Source of the DNA: Flavihumibacter fluminis
Lineage (GTDB): Bacteria > Bacteroidota > Bacteroidia > Chitinophagales > Chitinophagaceae
Reading direction: 5' to 3'
Length of the DNA: 64,000 nt
Assembly (NCBI RefSeq): GCF_021491375.1
Contig: NZ_JAKEVY010000001.1
Span: 1,054,001-1,118,000, forward strand
Both the position numbers and the translations under genes were made by a program. Shown piece by piece: positions 52,742 through 61,569 of the stretch. Every line of letters starts with the position of its first letter. Within the stretch, counting starts at the first letter, position 1. The notes beneath the pieces were generated by a model. It was not told the DNA's origin. It saw only the letters and a program-made list of their open reading frames with translations, and searched no databases.

Positions 52742-53482
52742 ATGCTTCCACTGCTTTCAAAAATTGTCACGTTTTTTCTTTCTCCCGCCAACTGGATATG
52801 GATTCTGGTTATACTGTTTTTAATAGGGAAACCCGGAAAATGGAAACGTCGCTATGGGATAGCCCTGATCACGATAACATTGCTCTTCACCAATCCTGCC
52901 CTTTTTTATTTCTGTCTCCAATCCTGGCAACCAGCTTTTGTGCCGGCTACTGGAAAATTTGAGGCAGTTATTCTGCCAGGCGGACTTTCCAGCTATGATA
53001 AAAATGGACAGGGATATTTCGGACAGGCTGCGGATCGATTCATTCAGGCCGCAAAGCTGGTGCATAGCGGTGTGGCAGAAAAGGTAATTGTGACCGGTGG
53101 AAATGGTTTTCTGAACCGGAAACTCCCGCCAGAAGCGGATTTTGTTAAAGCAGAATTAATCCATAATGGAATTTCACCGGTCCTCATTTTTGCGGAAAAT
53201 AAAAGTCGAAATACAAAGGAAAACGCAGTCTTTACTAAGTCATTGATTGACAGCCTGGGAATGAAGGGACCTTTTATTTTGGTGACCTCTGCCATGCATA
53301 TGCGTAGGTGTGAAGCTGAATTTAACAAAGTTGGAATCAAGACAACCAGGCATTGCGCCAACTATGAAGTGATCAACGGTTTTCAGCAATGGTACGACTG
53401 GTTATGGCCAGACTTTTCATTGCTTGATAAATGGAATCGTTTGAATAAAGAAGTGGTTGGCTATTTGGTCAGCAGGCTTTGA
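52742..53482 (+). CDS. YdcF/ElyC-like membrane protein (DUF218)
   Basis: The 246-residue product has two membrane helices at the N-terminus (about 15-27 and 38-58) and a DUF218 domain: AVILPGGLSSYD, RFIQAAKLVHSGVAEKVIVTGGNG, ENKSRNTKENAVFTKSL and FILVTSAMHMRRCEAEFNKVG. ElyC and SanA relatives are linked to envelope integrity, and the reaction is not known. Its final 14 bp overlap the converging yigZ gene. Confidence 0.87.
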   Translation: MLPLLSKIVTFFLSPANWIWILVILFLIGKPGKWKRRYGIALITITLLFTNPALFYFCLQSWQPAFVPATGKFEAVILPGGLSSYDKNGQGYFGQAADRFIQAAKLVHSGVAEKVIVTGGNGFLNRKLPPEADFVKAELIHNGISPVLIFAENKSRNTKENAVFTKSLIDSLGMKGPFILVTSAMHMRRCEAEFNKVGIKTTRHCANYEVINGFQQWYDWLWPDFSLLDKWNRLNKEVVGYLVSRL

Positions 53483-54074
53483 CTTCCACTGTATGCAATT
53501 GCTTCAACCTATATAATACTTCCTCTTCGCGGTTGAGGGGAACTCCGATTTTATACAAACAGAATAATTGTACTTCCTGCTGCAGCAAGGTGCAATTGCA
53601 TTGTTTGATGATCATCATTATCTCATTGATCATGGTATAATCAAACTGCAGTTGATAGGAACGTTCAATCGTTTTTTGAACAAAGGGGATGGTCTGCAAT
53701 ACCACGCTGGCGGTGGTCTTATACGCATTGATCAAACCCGGAACGCCCAGCATGGTTCCTCCGAAATACCGAACTACAACAACTCCCACATTTACCAGTT
53801 CCTTGGTGTCGATCTGTCCAAGGATGGGCTTACCTGCAGACCCCGAGGGTTCTCCATCATCGTTCACCCGGAAACTGTTTCCATCCAGGCCGATCCGGTA
53901 GGCAAAACAGTGATGTGTGGCTTTGGGATGTTCTTTTTTAATCTGTTCCAGTTCTTTTTTGAATTGCTCTACCGAAGCAGCCGGAAATGCATAACCGATA
54001 AAGCGGCTGCCTCTGTCGCGGAATTCGGCCGTACCTGATTTTTCAATTGTAGTATAAAAAGTCTTATTGTCCAT
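53469..54074 (-). CDS. yigZ: YigZ family protein (UPF0029/IMPACT)
   Basis: The 201-residue product has the IMPACT N-terminal signature GSRFIGYAFP, then THHCFAYRIG, DDGEPSGSAGKPILGQI and VVVVRYFGGTMLGVPGLI, followed by the UPF0029 ferredoxin-like C-terminal domain. Function in bacteria is unclear. ATG 54074 is used; the frame begins at GTG 54083. An exact -7 box (54097-54104) lies 22 bp before the ATG. It converges with ydcF with a 14-bp overlap. Confidence 0.92.
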   Translation of the reverse strand: MDNKTFYTTIEKSGTAEFRDRGSRFIGYAFPAASVEQFKKELEQIKKEHPKATHHCFAYRIGLDGNSFRVNDDGEPSGSAGKPILGQIDTKELVNVGVVVVRYFGGTMLGVPGLINAYKTTASVVLQTIPFVQKTIERSYQLQFDYTMINEIMMIIKQCNCTLLQQEVQLFCLYKIGVPLNREEEVLYRLKQLHTVEVKAC

Positions 54075-54096
54075 AGTGTACACTGGAAACAGCGCG

Positions 54097-54104
54097 CAAA
54101 GGTA
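54097..54104 (-). promoter_or_regulatory. -7 element for yigZ
   Basis: TACCTTTG on the minus strand, exact match, 22 bp before ATG 54074. Confidence 0.55.
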
Positions 54105-54121
54105 CAGCTTTACGGGGGAGA

Positions 54122-55159
54122 TCAGGGGCGATAATAAATCAACTGGTCGGTTCCCAGGGAGCAGGACTTCAGCTCTCTGGCATCCGTAATAACAGGGGCG
54201 GGATAGCCTCCCTCCAGCACCACCGACCTGGATTGAATCCTGCGGATCTCATCCCAGTAGCCTGCAGTCATAAATTCCTGGTGGGTTTTGGCACCTCCTT
54301 CCACCAGAATGGAAAGGAGTTTGCGCTTGTACACATCCTCCAGTAACTGGTCGAGTAAAGGTGTTTGTCTGTCCAGTTGTACCCATTCAATCCCTTCCTC
54401 CTTCCCGGATTGATGGTAATTAAATATAATAGTAGGTGCTTCAGCAGAAAACAAACGATTGGTGCGTGGCACTCTTAATTCAGGATCTATGAGTAGGCGA
54501 ACCGGATTTTTTCCAGCAACCAACCGTACCGTTAATGATGGGTCATCCATAAGCGCAGTAGTGGCGCCTACCAGGATGGCAGCTTCTTCCGCCCGCCACT
54601 GGTGAACCAGCCGGTTGGTTTGGGCAGAACTGATCGCAGCCGGCTTTTTTTCATTCGTGGCTATTGCCCCATTTACAGATTCCGCCCATTTTAAAATAAT
54701 ATAAGGGCGATGGGTTTCATGAAACTGTAAAAAACGTTTGTTGACTTCCCGGGCCGCCTCCTGTTCCACACCTAATATCACTTCTACTCCCGACTCCTGT
54801 AATTTTTCAATTCCTTTTCCATCTACCGCATCAAATGGATCCCGGATAGCAACTACCACTTTTTTGATCCCGCTTCGAATGATCAGGTCTGCACAGGGCG
54901 GTGTTTTCCCAAAATGCGCACAGGGCTCCAGTGAAACATACAGGGTACTTTCAGGGATGAGTAACCGATCTTCTTCTTTAACAGCAGCAAGACAATTTAC
55001 TTCCGCATGTGCCTGTCCGTATTGTTCATGATATCCTTCTCCTATGATCCGGTTCTGGTACACCAATACAGATCCTACCATTGGATTGGGTGCCACCTTG
55101 CCCGCACCTAATGCTGCGAGTTGCAGGCAACGTTTCATATATAGATTATCCTTGTGCAT
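54122..55159 (-). CDS. ribD: bifunctional riboflavin biosynthesis protein RibD
   Basis: The 345-residue product has an N-terminal deaminase domain with zinc ligands in GQAHAEVNCL and SLEPCAHFGKTPPCADLI, and a C-terminal reductase domain (YIILKWAESVNGAIATN, AAILVGATTALMDDPSLTVR, LLSILVEGGAKTHQEF). It carries out two successive steps of riboflavin synthesis. Length matches the family. It starts in line with ecsC upstream; an imperfect box TAATTTAG lies before the ATG. Confidence 0.95.
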   Translation of the reverse strand: MHKDNLYMKRCLQLAALGAGKVAPNPMVGSVLVYQNRIIGEGYHEQYGQAHAEVNCLAAVKEEDRLLIPESTLYVSLEPCAHFGKTPPCADLIIRSGIKKVVVAIRDPFDAVDGKGIEKLQESGVEVILGVEQEAAREVNKRFLQFHETHRPYIILKWAESVNGAIATNEKKPAAISSAQTNRLVHQWRAEEAAILVGATTALMDDPSLTVRLVAGKNPVRLLIDPELRVPRTNRLFSAEAPTIIFNYHQSGKEEGIEWVQLDRQTPLLDQLLEDVYKRKLLSILVEGGAKTHQEFMTAGYWDEIRRIQSRSVVLEGGYPAPVITDARELKSCSLGTDQLIYYRP

Positions 55160-55171
55160 GGGGATGCTAAA

Positions 55172-55888
55172 TTAAGGCAGAATGCGCATGCGGTAGGCAT
55201 TCATGGCAGTTACTCCCAGTTTGCGAACCAGCCGATAATTCACAACCAGGCCTACCGGTGCGCCAATGATAGGGATCAGTTGAGCCAATTTGGCAAGATC
55301 CAGGTAATCGCGGTATTCCTGCTGGAACCGGCGCCAGTCGAATTGATGAATATCATCCGGCAGCAAAGCTGCTTTTTCTTTCCAGTTTACCATTTTCTGA
55401 TATACCTGGTTACGGTGTTCCTGGCTGGAAAAGGCAAGCTCGAGAATGTGCAGTATATACACCCGCTCCTTGTAGTCTTTTACATCAAAGCCATACAAAC
55501 TGGCGATATCAAAAAGCAGTTTCAGTTTTAATCCCAATAAAATAGGAAAATCAGCCAGCCCGAGTAATAAGCCGCCGGCACCTGTTACGGCGCCTTCTAC
55601 AGAAGCAGTTTTCTGATAGAATTCAATGCGTTCTTTCACTGCCATTTCTCTTGCCCAGAAAGATTCCGATTGCAATGGAGGGGCGCTGGTGTATTTCGCG
55701 CCAAACAATACCGCGCGAATCATTTGTTTGATCGTAGTCGTAACTACCTGGTGTACTTTTTCAGGTATCCAGGAGTTTACTTTGTTCTGCCAGGATTTGG
55801 AGAGACGATTAAAGAAACCTGGTGAGGACTGCATTTCCTGCTGCCATACCCATAGTTCTCTTGTGATATCCTGCTCATATCCCTGCAT
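55172..55888 (-). CDS. EcsC family protein
   Basis: The 238-residue product fits the EcsC family: TTTIKQMIRAVLFGAKY, SVEGAVTGAGGLLLGLADFPILLGLKLKLLFDIASLYGFDV, and IPIIGAPVGLVVNYRLVRKLGVTAMNAYRMR at the end. There are two hydrophobic segments, so it may be membrane-associated. Bacillus EcsC sits beside an ABC transporter; here ribD (12 bp downstream) and the GMC pair (upstream) are the neighbours. Function unknown. Confidence 0.85.
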   Translation of the reverse strand: MQGYEQDITRELWVWQQEMQSSPGFFNRLSKSWQNKVNSWIPEKVHQVVTTTIKQMIRAVLFGAKYTSAPPLQSESFWAREMAVKERIEFYQKTASVEGAVTGAGGLLLGLADFPILLGLKLKLLFDIASLYGFDVKDYKERVYILHILELAFSSQEHRNQVYQKMVNWKEKAALLPDDIHQFDWRRFQQEYRDYLDLAKLAQLIPIIGAPVGLVVNYRLVRKLGVTAMNAYRMRILP

Positions 55889-55900
55889 GCAGGCAATTTC

Positions 55901-57616
55901 CTACAAATCTCCGGTTTTTAGTGCTTTGAATGCATAATCAGCTGCCCGGGCAGTTAACGCCATATAGGTCAAACTGGGATTCTGCGTTGCCGTAGAGGTC
56001 ATACAGGCGCCGTCTGTTACAAATACATTTTTACAATGATGCAATTGATTCCATTTATTCAGCAGTGATGTTTTAGGATCATGCCCCATGCGAACGCCCC
56101 CCATTTCGTGAATATCAAGTCCGGGTGCCTGCTTGGAATCCACTGTTTCAATATTCTTGAATCCAGCAACAGTAAACATCTCCGTCAGTTGCTCCAGGTA
56201 ATCCTTCACCATTTTTTCATCATTGTCGTCATAGTCCACGTTGACATGCAGTAAAGGAATGCCCCATTCATCTTTGTTGCTGGCATCCAGGCTTACCTGT
56301 CCGCTTTCTTTGGGGATGGTTTCTCCCATCATGTGAGAGCCTACATACCAGGGACCCAGGGTTGGATTCAACAGGCTTTTTTTCAGGTCCTCACCCCAGC
56401 CTTCTGCACCCTGGTTGTACCGGGAGGCACCAAAGCCGGCAGCATAACCACGTAAGAAATCTGTATCCTGCTTTTTGACATTCCGGAACCTTGGAATATA
56501 TCCACTGTTGGGTCTTCTTCCACCGGAGCTGGTTTTATCCAGGTGCCCTTCGTATACAGCGGATACCCTAGCCCGGTAGTTGTGGAAGGCTACATATTTA
56601 CCCAGCAATCCATTATCATTCCCCAGCCCATTCGGAAACCGGGAGGAGGTGGAGTTTAATAAAATCAAATTGGTATTGAGAGCCGCTGCATTTACAAAAA
56701 TCACTTTGGCAAAATACTCAGTAGCCTGCTTGCTAACGGCATCGATCACCCGAACACCGGTTGCTTTCTGTTTGGCATCATCATAAATAACGGAATGCAC
56801 TACAGAATTGGGTTTCAGTGTCAGCTTCCCGGTTTTCATAGCCCAGGGAATGGTGGAGGAGTTACTGCTGAAATAACCTCCAAAAGGGCAACCACGCTGA
56901 CACAAATTTCGATTCTGACATTGTGCCCTGCCCTGGTCGAGATGAATCTGTTGTGGCGAAGTTATATGAGCAGCTCTGCCTATAATAACTGGCCTGTTTC
57001 CGTTATAGGAAGCTGCCATCTTTTTGGAGAAATAATCTTCCACACAATTCATTTCCATCGGCGGAAGAAACTCTCCATCAGGGAGAATATCCAAGCCATC
57101 TTTATTTCCGGATATGCCTGCAAATTTCTCAACATAACTGTACCAGGGTGCGATATCCTTATACCGGATCGGCCAGTCGACCGCAAAGCCATCACGAGCC
57201 GGACCTTCAAAATCATATTCACTCCAGCGTTGGGTTTGCCTGGCCCATAAAAGCGACTTCCCTCCTACCTGGTATCCACGGATCCAGTCGAATGGTTTAT
57301 CCTGCACATAGGGATGTTCTTTATCCTTCACGAAAAAATGCAGCGCATCTTCCCGGAACGCATAACATTTACTCACCACCGGATTCTCTTCAATCAGCTG
57401 ACGTGTTAGCTGTCCGCGATGTTCAAACTCCCAGGGCATTTTATTGGTAGTAGGATAATCTTTCTGATGTTTCACATCCCGGCCTCTTTCCAGCACCAGG
57501 GTATTCAATCCTTTTTCTGTGAATTCCTTGGCGGCCCAACCACCACTGATACCAGATCCAATCACAATAACATCAAAGGTATTTTGATCCACTCCTTTTG
57601 TATTCAGATAACCCAT
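55901..57616 (-). CDS. GMC-family FAD-dependent oxidoreductase, large subunit of a sugar/gluconate dehydrogenase-type complex
   Basis: The 571-residue product has the FAD-binding loop VIVIGSGISGGWAAKEF and ERGRD, a GWIRGYQVGGKSLLW block, a Cys-rich CQNRNLCQRGCPFGGY segment, HEMGGVRMGHDP with the probable catalytic His, and TDGACMTSTATQNPSLTYMALTAR near the end. Such proteins with a Tat-exported small subunit act as membrane-bound sugar or gluconate dehydrogenases. It lies 2 bp after the small-subunit gene, so the two form an operon. It has no signal of its own and is probably carried out with its partner. The substrate could be a glycoside C3 hydroxyl; a cytochrome subunit is not seen here. 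Confidence 0.88.
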   Translation of the reverse strand: MGYLNTKGVDQNTFDVIVIGSGISGGWAAKEFTEKGLNTLVLERGRDVKHQKDYPTTNKMPWEFEHRGQLTRQLIEENPVVSKCYAFREDALHFFVKDKEHPYVQDKPFDWIRGYQVGGKSLLWARQTQRWSEYDFEGPARDGFAVDWPIRYKDIAPWYSYVEKFAGISGNKDGLDILPDGEFLPPMEMNCVEDYFSKKMAASYNGNRPVIIGRAAHITSPQQIHLDQGRAQCQNRNLCQRGCPFGGYFSSNSSTIPWAMKTGKLTLKPNSVVHSVIYDDAKQKATGVRVIDAVSKQATEYFAKVIFVNAAALNTNLILLNSTSSRFPNGLGNDNGLLGKYVAFHNYRARVSAVYEGHLDKTSSGGRRPNSGYIPRFRNVKKQDTDFLRGYAAGFGASRYNQGAEGWGEDLKKSLLNPTLGPWYVGSHMMGETIPKESGQVSLDASNKDEWGIPLLHVNVDYDDNDEKMVKDYLEQLTEMFTVAGFKNIETVDSKQAPGLDIHEMGGVRMGHDPKTSLLNKWNQLHHCKNVFVTDGACMTSTATQNPSLTYMALTARAADYAFKALKTGDL

Positions 57617-57618
57617 AC

Positions 57619-58116
57619 TTATGATTTTGAAGTAGTACTGTCAACAGGCACACACCCGTAATATTTACCGGGCACCAATTGATATGGCAATAGGTTGGTC
57701 ATTACATATTCCGATTGCGTATAGCCTTGAATTATCAGGCGGCGAAAGGCTTTCATAAAGGCAAGCGCGTCTTCGTCCTTTTCCTGCTCCGCGGCACTCA
57801 TGAGGGTAGCCGGATTGGGTTCTTTTCCCTGCAGCTTTTTTAATCCCGCCATGAATTTATCCTGCTCCTGTTTTTCGAAACAGTCGTCCACCATTTTCAG
57901 TGCAAACAGATGGCTTCCCAGTTCCGCTGCACCCGGTGTATCAGTTGGGGGAATAATGGCATCCGCGAGCTGCTTTAAAAAGCTTTCCTGATCAGGATTG
58001 ATTTGAATGGATTGCAGTTGAATGGAAACTTTTCCATCCTTGTAAACACAGGAGGACATGAAGGCCAGTCCCGCTCCAACTACTAAAAAATGCCTGATAA
58101 CCTGTCGTCGATCCAT
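57619..58116 (-). CDS. gluconate 2-dehydrogenase subunit 3 family protein (Tat-exported)
   Basis: The 165-residue product begins with a Tat signal (MDRRQVIRHFLVVGAGLAFMSSC, Cys may be lipidated) followed by the subunit 3 domain: ILPDQESF-like LKQLADAIIPPTDTPGAAELG, FALKMVDDCFEKQEQDKFMAGL, and a C-terminal AFMKAFRRLIIQGYTQSEYVMTNLLPYQLVPGKYYGCVP. It anchors and helps export the GMC subunit encoded 2 bp downstream. Start ATG 58116. Confidence 0.87.
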   Translation of the reverse strand: MDRRQVIRHFLVVGAGLAFMSSCVYKDGKVSIQLQSIQINPDQESFLKQLADAIIPPTDTPGAAELGSHLFALKMVDDCFEKQEQDKFMAGLKKLQGKEPNPATLMSAAEQEKDEDALAFMKAFRRLIIQGYTQSEYVMTNLLPYQLVPGKYYGCVPVDSTTSKS

Positions 58117-58222
58117 AACATGCAGATTCGTTGATCAATTGGTAGAACTGGAAGTTATGTTATTTTAAATCCACCTTGTAGAATTGTCAAATTTTTGATA
58201 CCTTCTGTTAAAATCATATTGA

Positions 58223-59326
58223 ATGAAAAGTCTGCTTTACCTGCTTTGCCTGGTCTTTTCATTTGGTCCGCAACAACCTCCTGTATTACCAATCGGCGCC
58301 AGCGCGCCAGATTTTTCCTTACCGGGTGTGGATGGAAAACAACATCGCCTGAGTGACTATAAAAAAAGCAAGTTGCTGGTGGTAGTATTTACCTGTAATC
58401 ATTGTCCCACTGCACAGGCTTATGAGGATCGCCTCATCCAGCTCACACACGATTACCAACCCAAAGGAGTAGCTGTTATTGCGATTTCTCCCAACGATCC
58501 AAAAGCCATCCGCCTGAATGAATTGGATTATACTGATTTGAACGATAGTTATGAAGAAATGAAAGTCCGCGCGGAAAGAAAAAAGTTCAATTTCCCTTAT
58601 CTCTACGATGGTGATCTGCAACAGGTTTCCCGGGCATATGGTCCGGTAGCAACGCCCCATGTTTTCATCTTTGACCAGGATCGTAAACTGCGGTTCCAGG
58701 GGCGCATTGACAATGTAGAGAAGCCATCCGGCAAACCAACTATACAGGACACCCGTGCTGCGTTGGATGCCTTGCTCAAAAATGAACCGGTTGCAACTCC
58801 CACCACCAAGGTTTTCGGTTGTTCCATTAAATGGGCTGAAAAGCAGGACTGGCGGGAGAAAGCCATGAAGGAATGGGCAGCAGAAAAAGTAAGCCTGGAA
58901 GCAATCGATTCAATGGGTATACGCAAGCTCTTGCAAAACGATTCCAAAAAACTGCGACTCATCAATGTATGGGCCACCTGGTGTGGTCCCTGTACTAGGG
59001 AGTTTCCTGATTTCATCACCATCCATCGGATGTACCGGGGAAGAGCATTTGAGTTCATCAGTATCAGTGCCGATGATCCGGAAAAAAGGGCCAATGCGTT
59101 GGAGTTTCTGCAAAAGCAACAGGCATCCGGCACAAATTATATTTTCAATTCCAGTGATAAATATGCCCTGATTGAAGCCATCGATCCCAACTGGCAGGGA
59201 GCCCTTCCTTACACCCTGGTGGTAGAGCCCCGAGGCAAGATTGTATATGCCAAACAGGGCACTATTGACCCGGATGCGATGAAAACTCTGCTAATCGACC
59301 ACCCCTTACTTGGACGATATTTCTGA
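58223..59326 (+). CDS. exported double thioredoxin-fold protein (AhpC/TSA-like plus TlpA-like)
   Basis: The 367-residue product has an N-terminal signal-like segment (LLYLLCLVFSFG) and two thioredoxin folds in one chain. The first (about 22-185) has SAPDFSLPGVDGKQ and a peroxiredoxin-like TCNHCPTA (Cys58, Cys61). The second (about 225-367) has the TlpA redox pair VWATWCGPC (Cys254, Cys257). The pairing suggests thiol-disulfide work in the envelope. Its end overlaps the frame of the next gene. Start ATG 58223 follows the AT-rich gap 58117-58222, which shows no other gene. Confidence 0.87.
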   Translation: MKSLLYLLCLVFSFGPQQPPVLPIGASAPDFSLPGVDGKQHRLSDYKKSKLLVVVFTCNHCPTAQAYEDRLIQLTHDYQPKGVAVIAISPNDPKAIRLNELDYTDLNDSYEEMKVRAERKKFNFPYLYDGDLQQVSRAYGPVATPHVFIFDQDRKLRFQGRIDNVEKPSGKPTIQDTRAALDALLKNEPVATPTTKVFGCSIKWAEKQDWREKAMKEWAAEKVSLEAIDSMGIRKLLQNDSKKLRLINVWATWCGPCTREFPDFITIHRMYRGRAFEFISISADDPEKRANALEFLQKQQASGTNYIFNSSDKYALIEAIDPNWQGALPYTLVVEPRGKIVYAKQGTIDPDAMKTLLIDHPLLGRYF

Positions 59327-59343
59327 TACTGGTCGCTATGCGG

Positions 59344-59351
59344 TAAATTTG
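59344..59351 (+). promoter_or_regulatory. -7 element for the radical SAM gene
   Basis: TAAATTTG, exact match, 18 bp before TTG 59370. Confidence 0.5.
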
Positions 59352-59369
59352 CCCGCTAAACTGGAATCT

Positions 59370-61565
59370 TTGAGCACACCGGTATTTCTTGTTACGCCTC
59401 CCTTTACACAGTTGAACACGCCTTACCCGGCCACTGCTTACCTGAAAGGATTCCTGAACACTAAAGAGATTGCATCAGAGCAGGCGGACCTGGGTATTGA
59501 TCTTACACTGGCCTTGTTCAGCAGACAGGGATTGGAAGAAGTTTTCAGTACAGTGGAGCCTGCCTCCATTGAAAGTCCCAACTCCAAAAGGATTTACCGG
59601 CTTCGCAACCAGTACATGGAAACCATTGATGAAGTCATCCGCTTTTTACAGGGAAATGAACCTACCCTGGCGCATCGCATTGCCGGAAGAAATTTTCTTC
59701 CCGAGGCAGGCAGGTTCGCCCAATTGGATGACCTGGTCTGGGCTTTCGGTAAAATGGGCACACAGGACAAGGCCAAACACCTGGCCACCCTATACCTGGA
59801 AGATTTATCCGATTTCATTAAGGAAAACCTGGATGAACATTTTGGTTTTAGTCGGTATGCAGAAAAGCTGGCGCGTTCCGCCAATCGGTTTGATGAACTG
59901 TATGCCGCATTACAAAATGCACCGGGTTTTATTGATCAGAAAATGACGGCCTTACTGGAAGACTACATTCAGCGTTATCAACCTTTACTGATTGCCTTTT
60001 CTGTTCCTTTCCCAGGCAACCTCTTTGCGGCCCTGCGTTGTGGTCAATATATAAAACAGCAGCATCCTGCCATCAAGATTGCGATGGGTGGAGGCTTTGC
60101 CAATACCGAATTGCGCTCCTTAAAAGATGCCCGCATCTTTGAGTTTTTTGATTTCATCACACTGGATGATGGAGAAGCCCCCATCGAACAACTGCTCGCT
60201 TATGTGAGAAAGCAGATTGATGCGGCTGAATTGAAACGAACCTTTCTGCTTGCCGAAGGCGCGCTGACCTATATTGAAAACAAAGCCTGCCGCGATTATA
60301 AACAGGCAGAGCTGGGCACCCCCGATTACAGCGGCCTGCGACTATATGAATACATTCAGGCCATTGAGATCATCAACCCGATGCATTCCTTGTGGAGTGA
60401 CGGGCGTTGGAACAAACTAACGATGGCGCATGGTTGCTATTGGGGCAAATGCACGTTCTGTGATATCAGCCTGGATTATATTCGGTTATACGAGCCTGTT
60501 GCAGCTTCTCTGATCGTTGACAGGATGGAAACCATCATTCAGCAAACCGGCAACAATGGATTTCATTTTGTGGATGAAGCAGCGCCGCCTGCCCTGATGC
60601 GCGCGGTTGCATTGGAGATCATCAGGCGTAAACTAATAGTGAGCTGGTGGACCAATATCCGTTTTGAGAAAAGCTTTACAAGGGATCTCTGTTTGTTGTT
60701 GAAAGCATCTGGTTGTATAGGCGTATCAGGTGGATTGGAAGTTGCATCGGACCGTCTGCTGGCATTGATTGATAAAGGAATCACTGTTGCACAGGTAGCG
60801 CGGGTGAACAAACATTTCACGGAAGCGGGTATCATGGTACATGCGTACCTCATGTATGGCTTTCCAACTCAAACGGATCAGGAGACTATTGATTCGCTGG
60901 AGATGGTGCGACAATTATTTGCTGCCGGGGTATTGCAGAGTGCTTTCTGGCATCAGTTTACGATGACGGCTCATAGTCCGGTTGGACTGGAACCTGAAAA
61001 ATTCAAGGTAAAAGCGCTTCGTCCGGCTGAAATTTTATTTGCCGATAATGATGTGGAACACGAAGATCCAACCGGTGCAGATCATGCTGCGTATGGATAT
61101 GGGTTGAAAAAATCCCTACTGAATTTTATGCATGGAGCCTGCCTGGATTTCCCCCTCCATAAATGGTTTGATTTTAAAGTGCCGAAAACAAGTATTGCAC
61201 CGGATTATATAGAACGAATTTTGAAGGAAGAAGATTTTTCAGCGACCAAGCCAACTACTAAAGTTGTTTTCATTGGCAATCTGCCATCATCTGAAATAGT
61301 TGTGAAGTCAAAAAAAGGGCAGCAATGGGAATCCATGGAGTTATCATTTGAAACCCTGCAATCTGACCTAACCATTCGCCTATCAAAAGAAGAGGGAGCA
61401 TGGTTGGTAGCCATACTCCCTCAACTGCAATTAGATAATCCCAAAACGATGACCCGGCAGGAATTGAAAACTTCGTATGAAGCAGCCGGACTACCGGATT
61501 TCGAGCTCTTCTGGGATAATAAGCCAATCAGCAACCTGTATAAAGCAGGCCTGCTGCAGCTGTAA
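59370..61565 (+). CDS. B12-binding-domain-type radical SAM protein of unknown substrate
   Basis: From TTG 59370 the product is 731 residues. The N-terminal 330 residues contain a Rossmann-like B12-type domain (LLIAFSVPFPGNLFAALRCG, IKIAMGGGFANTEL) without an obvious DxHxxG motif. The radical SAM core has its cysteines at 356, 361 and 364 (HGCYWGKCTFCD), that is CX4CX2C where CX3CX2C is usual, then HFVDEAAPP and GVSGGLEVASDRLL. The function is unknown. The -7 box at 59344 supports a start at TTG 59370; the frame is open to 59310, inside the previous gene. Confidence 0.82.
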   Translation: MSTPVFLVTPPFTQLNTPYPATAYLKGFLNTKEIASEQADLGIDLTLALFSRQGLEEVFSTVEPASIESPNSKRIYRLRNQYMETIDEVIRFLQGNEPTLAHRIAGRNFLPEAGRFAQLDDLVWAFGKMGTQDKAKHLATLYLEDLSDFIKENLDEHFGFSRYAEKLARSANRFDELYAALQNAPGFIDQKMTALLEDYIQRYQPLLIAFSVPFPGNLFAALRCGQYIKQQHPAIKIAMGGGFANTELRSLKDARIFEFFDFITLDDGEAPIEQLLAYVRKQIDAAELKRTFLLAEGALTYIENKACRDYKQAELGTPDYSGLRLYEYIQAIEIINPMHSLWSDGRWNKLTMAHGCYWGKCTFCDISLDYIRLYEPVAASLIVDRMETIIQQTGNNGFHFVDEAAPPALMRAVALEIIRRKLIVSWWTNIRFEKSFTRDLCLLLKASGCIGVSGGLEVASDRLLALIDKGITVAQVARVNKHFTEAGIMVHAYLMYGFPTQTDQETIDSLEMVRQLFAAGVLQSAFWHQFTMTAHSPVGLEPEKFKVKALRPAEILFADNDVEHEDPTGADHAAYGYGLKKSLLNFMHGACLDFPLHKWFDFKVPKTSIAPDYIERILKEEDFSATKPTTKVVFIGNLPSSEIVVKSKKGQQWESMELSFETLQSDLTIRLSKEEGAWLVAILPQLQLDNPKTMTRQELKTSYEAAGLPDFELFWDNKPISNLYKAGLLQL

Positions 61566-61569
61566 AATA

